From an uncultured Clostridia bacterium (GTDB lineage: Bacteria > Bacillota > Clostridia > Oscillospirales > Ruminococcaceae), in contig CALXBC010000026.1 of the NCBI GenBank assembly GCA_944386455.1, forward strand, positions 1 to 35,768: a DNA stretch of 35,768 bases, read 5' to 3'. Made by a program: the position numbers and the translations under genes. Shown piece by piece: positions 7,932-17,046 of this stretch. Positions within the stretch are counted from its first letter, which is position 1. Each line of letters opens with the position of its first letter. Below the pieces are notes generated by a model, which saw nothing but the letters and a program-made list of their open reading frames with translations, made no database searches and was not told the origin of the DNA.

Positions 7932-8138
7932 CCATACAAGCTATGAAAAAGATCAATTTCATGAAATAACAGCAAAATGCCGGAAATCTCTGCTTCTTTT
8001 TGAAAAACAGTATCAAAATTACCTGTTTTGGAATAACATGAATTAGTACTGCGGTTTCTGGTATTAACAGATTTGATTGACAGAATGCGTGCTCTTTTTA
8101 AAGAAACCACATACGATCGCACGAAAGGAAGGGTTTTT

Positions 8139-9230
8139 ATGAAGCTTGTCAAACAAGCAGATTTTTTTCTTGGCGCAAATACGCCCAATGGGTTTGCCTC
8201 TTTTTTTTCGGAATTAAACGATCCCGCTTTCACAGATCACTGTTACATCATCAAAGGCTGTCCGGGCAGCGGAAAATCCACTATGATGAAAAAAGCGGCG
8301 GACAATACAGCATGGAAAGAACGTCTGACGGAACGGATCCACTGCTCTTCAGACCCGGATTCGCTGGACGGGGTAATCCTGCATGACACCAAAACGATCA
8401 TAGCGGACGGAACGCCCCCGCATCCGATTGAGCCGGTGCTTCCAATCGCTTATGAAACAGTGGTCAGTCTTTACGGCTGTTTCGACCGTCAGAAGGTTGC
8501 TGACAGGCGAAAGGAAGCCATGGAGCTTAATAAAAAAATAAAAGACTGCCATAAGCGCTGCTGCTGTTATCTGGCCGGCGCAGAATTGCTGCTGCATGAT
8601 AATTTTCTGATTGCGTCTCAATGTACAGACTATTTAAAAATCGCAAAGCTGGTTCAAAGACTGGTACAAAAAGAAATTCCTGATAAAAAAAGTGTCCGTG
8701 GCACAGAGCACAAACGGTTATTGAATGCATTCACTCCGAAGGGAAATATTGTTTATACAGATACTGTTTCTGCATTGTGCAGCAAGGTATATGTCATAAA
8801 AGATGAATACTCTGCCTCAAGCCGTGCTTTGCTGGACGGATTGAAGCAGGCGGCGCTCAGCCGTGGGTATGATCTGTTTTTCTGTTACAGTCCGCTTGGC
8901 TGGACTGATCAGCCGGAGCATCTGCTGATCCCGGAACTGGAGCTTGGATTTTTCACGGAGAATTCCTACATAAGCTATCCGGAAAAACCATACCGTGTGA
9001 TCCACCATTCCCGCTTTACGGATAAGGAACGGTTGCGTCTGAAAAAGCAAAGGCTGAGTTTCAATAAGCGGGCGGCACGGGAAATTTTAAATGAGGCTGT
9101 TGGCTCGGTCGCTGCCGCCAAGGCTCTGCATGACGATCTGGAAAGCATATACGGCAGCGGCGTCGACTTTGCCAAGGTAAACAAGATGTGTGTCCAGATG
9201 CTGTCAGAAATCATGGCGCGTTACCACTGA
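8139..9230 (+). CDS. Two-half P-loop ATPase of unknown function (PRK06851-like)
   Basis: 363 residues from ATG 8139, preceded by AAAGGAAGG. The N-terminal half has a clear Walker A, GCPGSGKST (residues 40-48), after the segment FLGANTPNGFASFF. The C-terminal half repeats the same layout: NAFTPKGN (T199), then VYVIK and, where a second P-loop would be, DEYSASS (residues 222-228), which lacks the Gly and Lys residues needed for nucleotide binding. The match to Firmicute proteins known as PRK06851 is from memory. The function of that family is not known to me. It has no membrane segments. Upstream, TTGACA at 8077-8082 could be a -35 element, but no good -10 follows. The gene appears monocistronic and ends before a terminator at 9331. 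Confidence 0.75.
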   Translation: MKLVKQADFFLGANTPNGFASFFSELNDPAFTDHCYIIKGCPGSGKSTMMKKAADNTAWKERLTERIHCSSDPDSLDGVILHDTKTIIADGTPPHPIEPVLPIAYETVVSLYGCFDRQKVADRRKEAMELNKKIKDCHKRCCCYLAGAELLLHDNFLIASQCTDYLKIAKLVQRLVQKEIPDKKSVRGTEHKRLLNAFTPKGNIVYTDTVSALCSKVYVIKDEYSASSRALLDGLKQAALSRGYDLFFCYSPLGWTDQPEHLLIPELELGFFTENSYISYPEKPYRVIHHSRFTDKERLRLKKQRLSFNKRAAREILNEAVGSVAAAKALHDDLESIYGSGVDFAKVNKMCVQMLSEIMARYH

Positions 9231-9330
9231 ACCCAGATGAAAGCATAAGACACATACCGCAGCGCATGGAACAGAATAAGCCGGTTTCGTGTTTGTCATG
9301 GCTCCTGCGCTGGTATGTTTTATATAAACG

Positions 9331-9367
9331 AAAGAAGCCGTATCACCTCCTGTGGTACGGCTTCTTT
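9331..9367. terminator. Bidirectional terminator
   Basis: Arms AAAGAAGCCGTA (9331-9342) and TACGGCTTCTTT (9356-9367) form a perfect stem between convergent genes, with T tracts on both strands. Confidence 0.85.
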
Positions 9368-9372
9368 TCCAA

Positions 9373-10845
9373 TTATTGCAGATAATCATTGATAATTTCC
9401 AGCAGAAGATCATTGAGTTTGCAGACCTCGGTTTCGCCAACACTCGGCTCGAGATGCCCGTCTCCGATCCCGCTGTCATTGGTCAGTGTAACATAGCTGC
9501 CGCCCGTTCCCAAAGCAAATGACCGCATTAAAAATTCCGTATTTTGATCCGCGCCGCTGGCGATCACCGGAATTACACGGATGCCCCTTTCCGCCGCATC
9601 CAGAAGGAGCTGCTGTATTTGATCCTTAGCAGCTGCATGCGGCGGCGCATCCAAGACCAAAAATAACAGCTTAGCGCTTGCGGCATCCGACCACTCATGC
9701 CCATGAATCGCGTCAGACAGCGCTTCTTCGACTGCCTCCTCATAGTCTCCGCCCCCCTCCGCGGTCTGCTGGCCGAGGTTCTGTACCGCACGATCAAAAT
9801 CTTCTGTGAATGGAAACGATCGTACCACATATTCTTCGCCTTCATCCCGATAAAAGTTGACGCTTAACCGAAGCGGAATATTTCCGTTTTGTTTTTTTAC
9901 TCTCTGGATAATGTCCATCAGTTCCGCCTGCAAGTAGCTCAGCTCATCTCCCATAGAACCAGTTGTATCACAAACAAACATCAAATCCAGTGCTGTTTTT
10001 CCTTTGCTTTGACCGTCAAAATCGATAGTATAGTCGGCAGTGCTGGCCTCCAATTGTTTTTCAACTGTATCGCCGCCATATGACGCGACAATAACCGCAG
10101 GAGTATCCGCCTGCCCGAATGCGTTGTAGAAAAGATATGCTTTTCCTTTGTTGTCGCTGACAGCGGTCCAGATCACGTCTCCCTGGGTGTTCCGCAAGAC
10201 GACCTTAACGCCGGGCAGAAGGGTTTGACCGCTTTTGACTGTGACCGTGATCCGCTTGGTCAGATTCAGCCCCCAATTCTGCTGATACTGCCGGAATGCA
10301 CTGTCCTGTCCCAGCAAGGATATCCACTCATTAAAATGAAGATGGTCATCCCACCTTTTCGCAGTCAGCAGACCCGCTTCCGGTTTTACAGAGCCGGCTC
10401 CCCCGGTCGTTCCGCCGGTTGGCGTCGATTCACCAGCAGTTGGCACATCTTTTTCGGTTTCGCCTTTGAGTCCGTCATTGGAAGGAGCAGACGGCTTTGC
10501 ACTGGCATCGATGCCGTCGTTTTTTCCCACCGTCGTATCCACCCCGGTTTCCGGCTTGATATTATCGGTAAAAACGTTGTCTCCGTTTCCATTTGGGACG
10601 TCTGCCGTCCCGTTATTTTGATACATTCCTCCGTCAAGCCCAGATGAAAGCCCGCCGCTGTGATAGACGGCAAAGGCACTTCCTCCTACCAAAGCGAGCG
10701 CAACACAGGCAGCAATCACCTGCTGAACAGGACGGATTTTTGAAGCAGCCGGTTTTACCTTTCCTTCCAGAATACGCTGCTTGGTTTGATCCTTCAGCGC
10801 CTGGCTGGGGGTCAGGTATTCGATTCCTTTCCATAGATTTTTCAT
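9373..10845 (-). CDS. Membrane-anchored VWA-domain protein, possible anti-sigma partner
   Basis: 490 residues. A short basic cytoplasmic N-terminus (1-40) is followed by one membrane helix (about 41-61). Then come a low-complexity linker rich in Gly, Thr, Asn and Pro (65-155), a small beta-rich segment like a carboxypeptidase-regulatory or Cna-B-like domain (about 195-275), and a von Willebrand A domain (about 285-490) with the MIDAS motif D293-T-T-G-S297. The VWA domain would therefore be outside the membrane and could bind a protein or wall ligand. The gene follows an ECF sigma factor gene by 52 bp, so the short cytoplasmic tail may act as an anti-sigma segment; no zinc HxxxCxxC motif is seen. 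ATG 10845 is preceded by GAGGT. Confidence 0.8.
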   Translation of the reverse strand: MKNLWKGIEYLTPSQALKDQTKQRILEGKVKPAASKIRPVQQVIAACVALALVGGSAFAVYHSGGLSSGLDGGMYQNNGTADVPNGNGDNVFTDNIKPETGVDTTVGKNDGIDASAKPSAPSNDGLKGETEKDVPTAGESTPTGGTTGGAGSVKPEAGLLTAKRWDDHLHFNEWISLLGQDSAFRQYQQNWGLNLTKRITVTVKSGQTLLPGVKVVLRNTQGDVIWTAVSDNKGKAYLFYNAFGQADTPAVIVASYGGDTVEKQLEASTADYTIDFDGQSKGKTALDLMFVCDTTGSMGDELSYLQAELMDIIQRVKKQNGNIPLRLSVNFYRDEGEEYVVRSFPFTEDFDRAVQNLGQQTAEGGGDYEEAVEEALSDAIHGHEWSDAASAKLLFLVLDAPPHAAAKDQIQQLLLDAAERGIRVIPVIASGADQNTEFLMRSFALGTGGSYVTLTNDSGIGDGHLEPSVGETEVCKLNDLLLEIINDYLQ

Positions 10846-10897
10846 CGTGCTTACCTCATGACCTGGCAGCTGCCAGTATCGTTCCTTTCCTTATCGA

Positions 10898-11404
10898 TTA
10901 TATCATTTCTCCCTGTTCCATGCTGTCATCTGTCAGTCTGGTTTTCAGCAGCTCCCGCCCTCTTTTCAGCTGTGTACGGACGGTAGCAGGATTGATGTGC
11001 AGCAGTGTCCCGATCTCATCGGTGCTGTACCCTTCATAATAATGCAGGTACAGTACCCGGCGGTATTTGACCGGGAGTCTGAGCAGGAGCATCAGTGTTT
11101 CCCGTTCTTCCGGTTCCGGGACTGCCATGCAAAGCTCGTCTAAGGGGACTGTTTTACGGTACCACACCGTGCGCAGCAGATTCTTGCAGTAATTGGACGC
11201 GACGGTGATCAGCCAGGCCTTTTCATGCTCCTCACTTTGAAAAACCGGCTGTTTTTCAAACAGGCGCAGAAAAACCTCCTGAAACATATCCTGGACATCC
11301 TGTTCGTTTTTAAGATAGACAATCCCCAAACGATAAACCATATCGCCAAATTTTTCAATTTGTTCTGAAATGCAATTGTTCGTACGCAACAATTGTGTTT
11401 CCAT
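10898..11404 (-). CDS. ECF-type RNA polymerase sigma factor
   Basis: 168 residues from ATG 11404. Region 2 is seen in DMVYRLGIVYLKNEQDVQDM followed by FQEVFLRLF. Region 4 is seen in LPVKYRRVLYLHYYEGYST followed by the helix-turn-helix DEIGTLLHINPATVRTQLKRG. The segment order and length are those of extracytoplasmic-function sigma factors, which direct RNA polymerase to a small stress regulon. The in-frame extension to 11572 adds low-quality sequence and is not supported; the chosen ATG has AGAAGGGA about 11 nt upstream. It is the first gene of a pair with the VWA membrane protein, which is the natural candidate for its regulator. Confidence 0.9.
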   Translation of the reverse strand: METQLLRTNNCISEQIEKFGDMVYRLGIVYLKNEQDVQDMFQEVFLRLFEKQPVFQSEEHEKAWLITVASNYCKNLLRTVWYRKTVPLDELCMAVPEPEERETLMLLLRLPVKYRRVLYLHYYEGYSTDEIGTLLHINPATVRTQLKRGRELLKTRLTDDSMEQGEMI

Positions 11405-11512
11405 ACTGGTGTCATTCCCTTCTGGCCGTTTGCCTGGCCGGCTGCATGCAGAAACACCGGAGACAAAAGGCAGGATGATCGAATAAAGACTTTTAGGATG
11501 CTCTCTGTAAAG

Positions 11513-11542
11513 AATACACTTGTAAGGCAAATATTGTTTCAA
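11513..11542 (-). promoter_or_regulatory. Possible promoter of the sigma factor gene
   Basis: Minus strand: TTGAAA (11542-11537), 18-nt spacer, TGTATT (11518-11513). The same -35 contains TGAAAC, often seen in ECF promoters, but no matching ECF -10 was found. Weak. Confidence 0.3.
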
Positions 11543-11568
11543 CTCAGCAAAATAAATTTTATTCAGAA

Positions 11569-11601
11569 ACACCCGCCGAAAAATTTTATTTCGGCGGGTG
11601 T
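11569..11601 (-). terminator. Terminator after the sugar transferase gene
   Basis: Arms 11569-11580 (ACACCCGCCGAA) and 11590-11601 (TTCGGCGGGTGT) pair perfectly, 23 nt downstream of the sugar transferase stop, with TTTCT following on the minus strand. Confidence 0.75.
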
Positions 11602-11624
11602 AATCTATTCTTTATTTTAGGCTG

Positions 11625-13037
11625 TCATTCAGCTTCCTGATGGCTGGCGGTGTCTTCATGCTTGATAAATTCCACACCGTCTTCGGCGGCGTCTTCCTGC
11701 TCTTTTTCTTCCTGTGCAAATCCCTCGGTGCTGTCGGATTTAAACAGAACCTTCAGCGTCTGGAACATCAGCTTGAAATCCAGCCAGATACTGTATTTTT
11801 CAATATACATCAGATCAAGCATCAGCTTGTCCTTGGGAGAAGTATTGTACTTTCCGGCAATCTGTGCAAGACCTGTCAAGCCGGCCTTTACACGATGGCG
11901 GTATTTGAACTCAGGATACATCTCCGCAAATTTTTCAACATAACGGAGCTGTTCCGGACGGGGGCCGACAATACTCATATCACCTAAAAAAATATTAATC
12001 AGCTGAGGAAGCTCGTCGATCCGCAGCTTTCGCAGAACTGCGCCGACTTTGGTGATCCGATTGTCGTTGACGCGTGCCAGATGCTGATCCATTTTATCGG
12101 CGTCAACAATCATGGTGCGAAATTTCAACACCTGAAATGTTTTTCCGTTTTTGGTGATCCGTTCCTGTTTGAATAAGACAGGACCGTGATCTTCCAATTT
12201 GATCGCAATCGCTTCCAGCAGCATGATCGGGCTTGCAATAATAATTCCGATACCAGACAAAACAATATCCACAACACGCTTAATAATCTTTTGCTCAAAG
12301 GTAAGTTCGGTCTGAGTGGTTGCCAGCAAAACAGTATCATCCAGCATCACCTGCTGGGAGTGATTGATAATCACATCGCTGATTTCCGGAAGCGAATAAA
12401 TATTTTTACTGCGCTTATAACAATAGTCAATCAGCTCGGTTTTTTCCCGAACCGGGATATTAAAAAGAAAAACCGAATCATTTCTGCGGACAACAGCCCG
12501 ATATTCGGACTCGTTACGATAATCCACAATCTCATTTACTTTATACTGTTTTTTATATTTTCCTATTTTCTTCAGGTATTCGTCCAGGGGAGTCGTTTCC
12601 GGATCATAAAAAACTGCACATTTTTCCGGCGGATTGATCTTGAAATAGACAAAATTGCCAAAGCGTGCAAACACAAACACGGTCAGATAATGGATCACCA
12701 AGATCAGGAGCAGAATTCCAATGTTCAAAAACTGCTTGACCATAATGGAAAACTGAAGATAGGTAATAAAATCTGTGATCAAAGCCGCAAGAAAAACAGA
12801 ATAGGTGATTTCCTTGCTCTTTTTCTGGCCGACAGCGAATCCGCCGTAAATTTTAATAAACGCCAGCCCGCTGACCGCAAAAGTCAGCGCAGTTACAGCA
12901 GTCACCCGCGTAAATTTAAACAGATGGATTGCCATAGAAGGAAAATAAGGACCAAAAAATCCAATAAACAGGCAAATAAACATCAGAATTTTAATCAGAA
13001 ATATGATAGACCGTTGTGCTTTTTGAATCAATTTCAT
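11625..13037 (-). CDS. Polyprenyl-phosphate sugar-1-phosphate transferase
   Basis: 470 residues from ATG 13037. The N-terminal part has about four to five membrane helices (to residue ~145), a middle soluble domain, then the catalytic bacterial sugar transferase domain: a membrane segment at VVDIVLSGIGIIIASPIMLL, FKQERITKNGKTFQVLKFRTM, LRKLRIDELPQLINIFLGDM, SIVGPRPEQLRYVEKF and AGLTGLAQIAGKY. This is the WbaP/WcaJ (PHPT) class, which starts exopolysaccharide or glycoprotein glycan synthesis by moving a hexose-1-phosphate from UDP-sugar to undecaprenyl phosphate. The C-terminus is an acidic tail. No other glycan genes are adjacent except the distant family 2 glycosyltransferase. GGAGG lies 14 nt before the chosen ATG, a long spacing, so the exact start is uncertain. 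Confidence 0.9.
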   Translation of the reverse strand: MKLIQKAQRSIIFLIKILMFICLFIGFFGPYFPSMAIHLFKFTRVTAVTALTFAVSGLAFIKIYGGFAVGQKKSKEITYSVFLAALITDFITYLQFSIMVKQFLNIGILLLILVIHYLTVFVFARFGNFVYFKINPPEKCAVFYDPETTPLDEYLKKIGKYKKQYKVNEIVDYRNESEYRAVVRRNDSVFLFNIPVREKTELIDYCYKRSKNIYSLPEISDVIINHSQQVMLDDTVLLATTQTELTFEQKIIKRVVDIVLSGIGIIIASPIMLLEAIAIKLEDHGPVLFKQERITKNGKTFQVLKFRTMIVDADKMDQHLARVNDNRITKVGAVLRKLRIDELPQLINIFLGDMSIVGPRPEQLRYVEKFAEMYPEFKYRHRVKAGLTGLAQIAGKYNTSPKDKLMLDLMYIEKYSIWLDFKLMFQTLKVLFKSDSTEGFAQEEKEQEDAAEDGVEFIKHEDTASHQEAE

Positions 13038-13140
13038 AAGAATAAAACGTTCCTCCAAAATCAAACAGGAACCCGCTCCCATTTGAAAAATATTGAACAG
13101 GCAAACGGTTTTCTGCCTATGATAAGCAATATTGAATGTA

Positions 13141-13169
13141 ATTATAGCATATTTTGACAGGAATTTCAA
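13141..13169 (-). promoter_or_regulatory. Promoter of the sugar transferase gene
   Basis: Minus strand: TTGAAA (13169-13164), 17-nt spacer, extended -10 TGCTATAAT with TATAAT at 13146-13141. It lies between recG and the sugar transferase, giving a leader of about 97 nt. Confidence 0.75.
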
Positions 13170-13195
13170 TATATCGATCTTGCTTTTTTCGCCGC

Positions 13196-15244
13196 CTAAT
13201 TAAAAAGCTGTCCCTTATTCTGGGCATAAAGCAAGGAAACAAGCCGTCTGAGCCCTTTATGTTCCGGCCTGGACAAACCTTCATCCTCTGATAGAAGTTC
13301 TTTGGCAAGCGCCTGCGTCTGCCGCAGAACATCCATGTCGGATGTCATATCCGCAATCTTCAATTCGGGCAAACCGTGCTGCCGGCTTCCGAAAAAGTCT
13401 CCCGGGCCCCGCTGTTTCAAATCTTCCTCCGCTATTTGAAACCCATCGGAAGTTTTACACATCACGCTCAACCGATGACGATTTTCTTCACCGGGATGAT
13501 CAGAGACCAAAATACAATAGGACTTTTCGCTGCCGCGTCCGACCCTTCCCCGAAGCTGGTGAAGCTGCGACAGGCCGTACCGTTCTGCGTTTTCCACCAT
13601 CATAATAACGGCGTTCGGCACATCGACTCCGACCTCGACTACTGTAGTGGAAACCAAAAGCTGGGTCTCCCCGCTCTGAAACCGCTGCATCACGGCATCC
13701 TTTTCTTTTGGCTTCAGTCTGCCATGCAGCACCTCGATCCGGCAGCCATTCAACGGACCCTTCTGAAGCTCCTGTGCATAGGTTTCCACAGACTTGAGGT
13801 CGCTTTCCCCTTCCTCGATCAGCGGACAGACGATATAGGCCTGCAGACCATTATCCAGCTTTTCGCGGATAAAACGAAGTGCCCGTTCCCGCTTTTTGGA
13901 TGTGATCGCCATCGTTATCACCTTTTGACGGCCTGCCGGAAGCTCGTCAATCACTGAAATATCAAGATCTCCATAGATAATCAATCCCAAGGTGCGCGGG
14001 ATCGGCGTGGCAGACATGACCAGCAGATGCGGATTTTCTCCTTTTTCCGCCAGACGGCTGCGCTGGGCGACGCCAAACCGGTGCTGTTCGTCGGTGACGA
14101 CCAGCCCAAGCGCGCCAAAAGAGACACTATCCTGAATCAGGGCATGCGTCCCAATCACAATATCATATTCTCCTGCGGCAATCTTTTCCGTTTCGCTCTG
14201 TTTTACCGCTTTTGCAAGAGAACCAGACAATAAACAAATTCTGAGACCGGTTTTGGAAAAAATTCCGGTAAAGGTCTGATAATGCTGCTGTGCCAGAATC
14301 TCCGTCGGTGCCATGATTGCGGTCTGATAGCCGTTTCGGGCAAGCACAAAGGCAAGCGCTGCCGCTACCATGGTTTTTCCGCTTCCGACGTCACCCTGTA
14401 CCAATCGGTTCATCGGCAGTCTGCCCTGCATATCATGTACACATTCCGCAATGGCACGCCGCTGTGCCCCGGTCAGCGAAAAAGGAAGCAGCGCTTCAAA
14501 TGCTTCCCAACGGGAGTCTCTGAGCTGAACGGCCGTTTGCTTTCTGTTTCGGCTGCGCAGCAGAAGCATTCCCAGCTGAAGGGTCAACAGCTCCTCAAAA
14601 ATCAGTCTCCTGCGGGCCGTATCCAATGCGACCGCATTTTGGGGAAAATGAATCTGCCGTAATGCATATTCAAAATGACAAAGCTGATACTGCTGGGTGA
14701 TTGCAGCAGGAAGCGGATCGAACACGGATTTTTCAATCAGCTTGAGCGCTGTCTCCACAGTTGAAGCAATCACCTTATTGCTCAGGTCTTCGGTCAGAGA
14801 ATAAACGGGCATCATCTCCATCTGCGCCTGATATGGAACAAAACTCGGAGCATTCATCTCTTTCTGAAAAAAATTTCCAGTAACTTTACCGTGAAATACA
14901 TACTCCCGGTCAAGCTGCAATGCTTCATACATATATTTGCTGTTAAAAATGGTAATCACCAGGTCATTTTCGCCATCGGTGACAAATACTTTAAAAAGAG
15001 ACAGGCCTTTGCGGATTCGTGCCTCGGGTGCTTTGCGGAATACCCGGGCGCGGACGGTACAGGTCTCCCCCACTGCCGCTTCTGCAATGGGCAGATAGGA
15101 TGTGTAGTCAATATAGGTTCGGGGATAATAACGCAAAAGGGAGTAGATAGTGTCTACTCCCAATTTATGAAAGAGCTGTGCACGCTTCTGGCCAACGCCC
15201 TTCAAGACTTCAATTGACGACTTCAGGCTGATTTGCTCTGCCAT
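13196..15244 (-). CDS. recG: ATP-dependent DNA helicase RecG
   Basis: 682 residues, normal for RecG. The N-terminal wedge/OB region (about 1-165) includes LKGVGQKRAQLFHKLGV. The helicase core has Walker A in VQGDVGSGKTMVAAALA, the DEQH box in TDEQHRFGV, motif III MSATPIPRTL, and motif VI in QLRGRVGRG. RecG remodels stalled replication forks and branch-migrates Holliday junctions. It lies 40 bp downstream of yloV in the yloU-yloV-recG order common in Firmicutes, so it is probably cotranscribed. Confidence 0.97.
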   Translation of the reverse strand: MAEQISLKSSIEVLKGVGQKRAQLFHKLGVDTIYSLLRYYPRTYIDYTSYLPIAEAAVGETCTVRARVFRKAPEARIRKGLSLFKVFVTDGENDLVITIFNSKYMYEALQLDREYVFHGKVTGNFFQKEMNAPSFVPYQAQMEMMPVYSLTEDLSNKVIASTVETALKLIEKSVFDPLPAAITQQYQLCHFEYALRQIHFPQNAVALDTARRRLIFEELLTLQLGMLLLRSRNRKQTAVQLRDSRWEAFEALLPFSLTGAQRRAIAECVHDMQGRLPMNRLVQGDVGSGKTMVAAALAFVLARNGYQTAIMAPTEILAQQHYQTFTGIFSKTGLRICLLSGSLAKAVKQSETEKIAAGEYDIVIGTHALIQDSVSFGALGLVVTDEQHRFGVAQRSRLAEKGENPHLLVMSATPIPRTLGLIIYGDLDISVIDELPAGRQKVITMAITSKKRERALRFIREKLDNGLQAYIVCPLIEEGESDLKSVETYAQELQKGPLNGCRIEVLHGRLKPKEKDAVMQRFQSGETQLLVSTTVVEVGVDVPNAVIMMVENAERYGLSQLHQLRGRVGRGSEKSYCILVSDHPGEENRHRLSVMCKTSDGFQIAEEDLKQRGPGDFFGSRQHGLPELKIADMTSDMDVLRQTQALAKELLSEDEGLSRPEHKGLRRLVSLLYAQNKGQLFN

Positions 15245-15284
15245 AAGAAAGTCAACCCTTTTCTTTTTGGTAAAATGATAGGCA

Positions 15285-16931
15285 TCATTCTACCGATATG
15301 ATGTAATAATAAACCGGCTGGCCGCCATTGATAAGATTAATTTCAACCGAATCTCCAAATTTGGCGGAAATCGTTTCATAAGCCGCCTCCGCCTGCGCAT
15401 CAGACACATCGGAGCCATAGATAACCGTCACAAAGCTGGAATCCCGCTTGATCAGACTCTTGATCAGCTTGTAAACAGCCTTTGTCAAATCCCGTTCCGT
15501 AAAAGCGAGCTTTCCGTTTTCCAGCGCCAGGATCTCTCCCTGCTTGATGCTGTGGCCGTCATAATCGCTGTCACGCGCCGCAAATGTAACAAGCCCCGTC
15601 TGGACGTCCGCAAAAGCATTGGTCATATTGACGCGGTTGTCCGTATAAGAGATATCCGGATCAAAAGCCAGCATTGCAGTAAGCCCCTGGGGAACAGTCC
15701 TTGTCTGAAGCACGCATACCCGGCGGTCTGCTAATTTGGCAGCCTGTTCAGCCGCCATAATGATATTTTTGTTGTTCGGCAGTACAAAAACCGTCTCTGC
15801 GGGAGTAGCATGAATCGCGCTGAGAATATCCTCCGTGCTGGGGTTCATGGTCTGGCCGCCGCTGACAACATGGTCGACCCCCAAATCGCTGAACAGAGAA
15901 TGAAGCCCTTTTCCTGCGGCCACCGCCACAAAGCCGTACGGACGCTCCGGGTCAACCGGCTGATAGGTATTGTCCTCCGCCTCCTGGTGAGCCTCATATG
16001 CCTTGGTTTCATGCTGTACCCGCATATTGTCAATTTTCATGTTTGTCAGATACCCGTATTTCAAGCCCTCCTGGATTGCATTTCCAGGATTGTCGGTATG
16101 AACGTGTACCTTGATGATGTCATCATCCTCTACTACAACAGCGCTGTCGCCGATGCTCTCCAAATAAGCCCGCAGTGCCACAGGGCTTTTGGCGTCCTTG
16201 GATTTATTGACAATAAACTCTGTGCAATAGGTAAAGGTGATCTCGCCGTCATACTCTGCCGCGGCGTTCACCTTTGCAGCTTCCTGTTTTTTAGCCGGTG
16301 CCGCACTTTTTGCCTCAATGATGCTGCCGTCCTTGATGACGCTGCACATTCCTTCCAGAATAAACACAAGTCCCTTTCCGCCGGCATCCACCACCCCGGC
16401 CTTTTTAAGCACAGGCAATAGCTCCGGGGTCGTTTTCAGCGCTTCTTCCGCTTCGCGAAGCAGACAGTCAAATATTTCAACCGCATCGTTGGTTTCATGG
16501 ACAAGCTCCGCCGCCTTTTCAGAAGCGACCCGCGCTACTGTGAGAATCGTGCCTTCCGTTGGCTTCATGACGGCTTTATAGGCTGACTGGACGCCGATCG
16601 CAAAAGCCTCTGCAATCTCAGCGCCGTTAGCCTCCTGTTTTTCCTTCAGTCCCTTGGAAAATCCGCGGAACAGCAGAGAAAGAATCACTCCCGAATTTCC
16701 GCGTGCCCCACGAAGCAAAGCGGCAGCCGCCGTATCTGCAGCAAGAGAAACCGAAGGTTCTTCCAACCGTTCCAGTTCGCGTGCAGCCGCACTGATCGTC
16801 ATTGACATATTGGTTCCTGTGTCACCGTCCGGCACGGGAAAAACATTGAGTTCATCCACTTCCTGTTTATGGTTCGTGATGTTATTCGCACCGGAGATAA
16901 ACGCATCACGAAGCTGTTGTCCTGTAATCAC
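15285..16931 (-). CDS. yloV: DAK2/DegV-like fatty acid kinase subunit A family (YloV)
   Basis: About 548 residues. The N-terminal DhaL (DAK2) kinase domain (1-200) contains NVFPVPDGDTGTNM, whose aspartates bind Mg-ATP, and LLRGARGNSGVILSLLFRG. A linker and the DegV-like C-terminal half follow (FTYCTEFIVN, VHVHTDNPGNAIQEGLKYG, VLPNNKNIIMAA). The family partner FakB holds the fatty acid that is phosphorylated for phospholipid synthesis; no FakB gene is in the window. The start is best placed at GTG 16931 (MITGQQLRDAF), because AAGGAG at about 16950-16945 lies 11 nt upstream; the alternative GTG at 16943 is too close to it. Confidence 0.93.
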   Translation of the reverse strand: MITGQQLRDAFISGANNITNHKQEVDELNVFPVPDGDTGTNMSMTISAAARELERLEEPSVSLAADTAAAALLRGARGNSGVILSLLFRGFSKGLKEKQEANGAEIAEAFAIGVQSAYKAVMKPTEGTILTVARVASEKAAELVHETNDAVEIFDCLLREAEEALKTTPELLPVLKKAGVVDAGGKGLVFILEGMCSVIKDGSIIEAKSAAPAKKQEAAKVNAAAEYDGEITFTYCTEFIVNKSKDAKSPVALRAYLESIGDSAVVVEDDDIIKVHVHTDNPGNAIQEGLKYGYLTNMKIDNMRVQHETKAYEAHQEAEDNTYQPVDPERPYGFVAVAAGKGLHSLFSDLGVDHVVSGGQTMNPSTEDILSAIHATPAETVFVLPNNKNIIMAAEQAAKLADRRVCVLQTRTVPQGLTAMLAFDPDISYTDNRVNMTNAFADVQTGLVTFAARDSDYDGHSIKQGEILALENGKLAFTERDLTKAVYKLIKSLIKRDSSFVTVIYGSDVSDAQAEAAYETISAKFGDSVEINLINGGQPVYYYIISVE

Positions 16932-17046
16932 TCTCTGAAGCACTCCTTAATCGTTAGGACCCAGCCTTTTTGGCTGACAGTCCATATGATAAACAGGGAC
17001 AGCAAACCGCTGCCGCTGTGTTTTGCCGTAGATACAGTTCAAACCT

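Noticed and set aside
8077-8104. Promoter for the P-loop ATPase from TTGACA at 8077
   Set aside because: The -35 is perfect, but the only nearby -10 (TAAAGA after 16 nt) matches poorly.
12186-13157. 323-codon plus-strand frame antisense to the sugar transferase
   Set aside because: Composition is dominated by Asn, Lys, His, Gln and Arg without motifs, as expected from the complement of a real gene.
16962-16976. Hairpin between yloU and yloV as a terminator
   Set aside because: Only a 5-bp stem with no U tract; it is unlikely to stop transcription.
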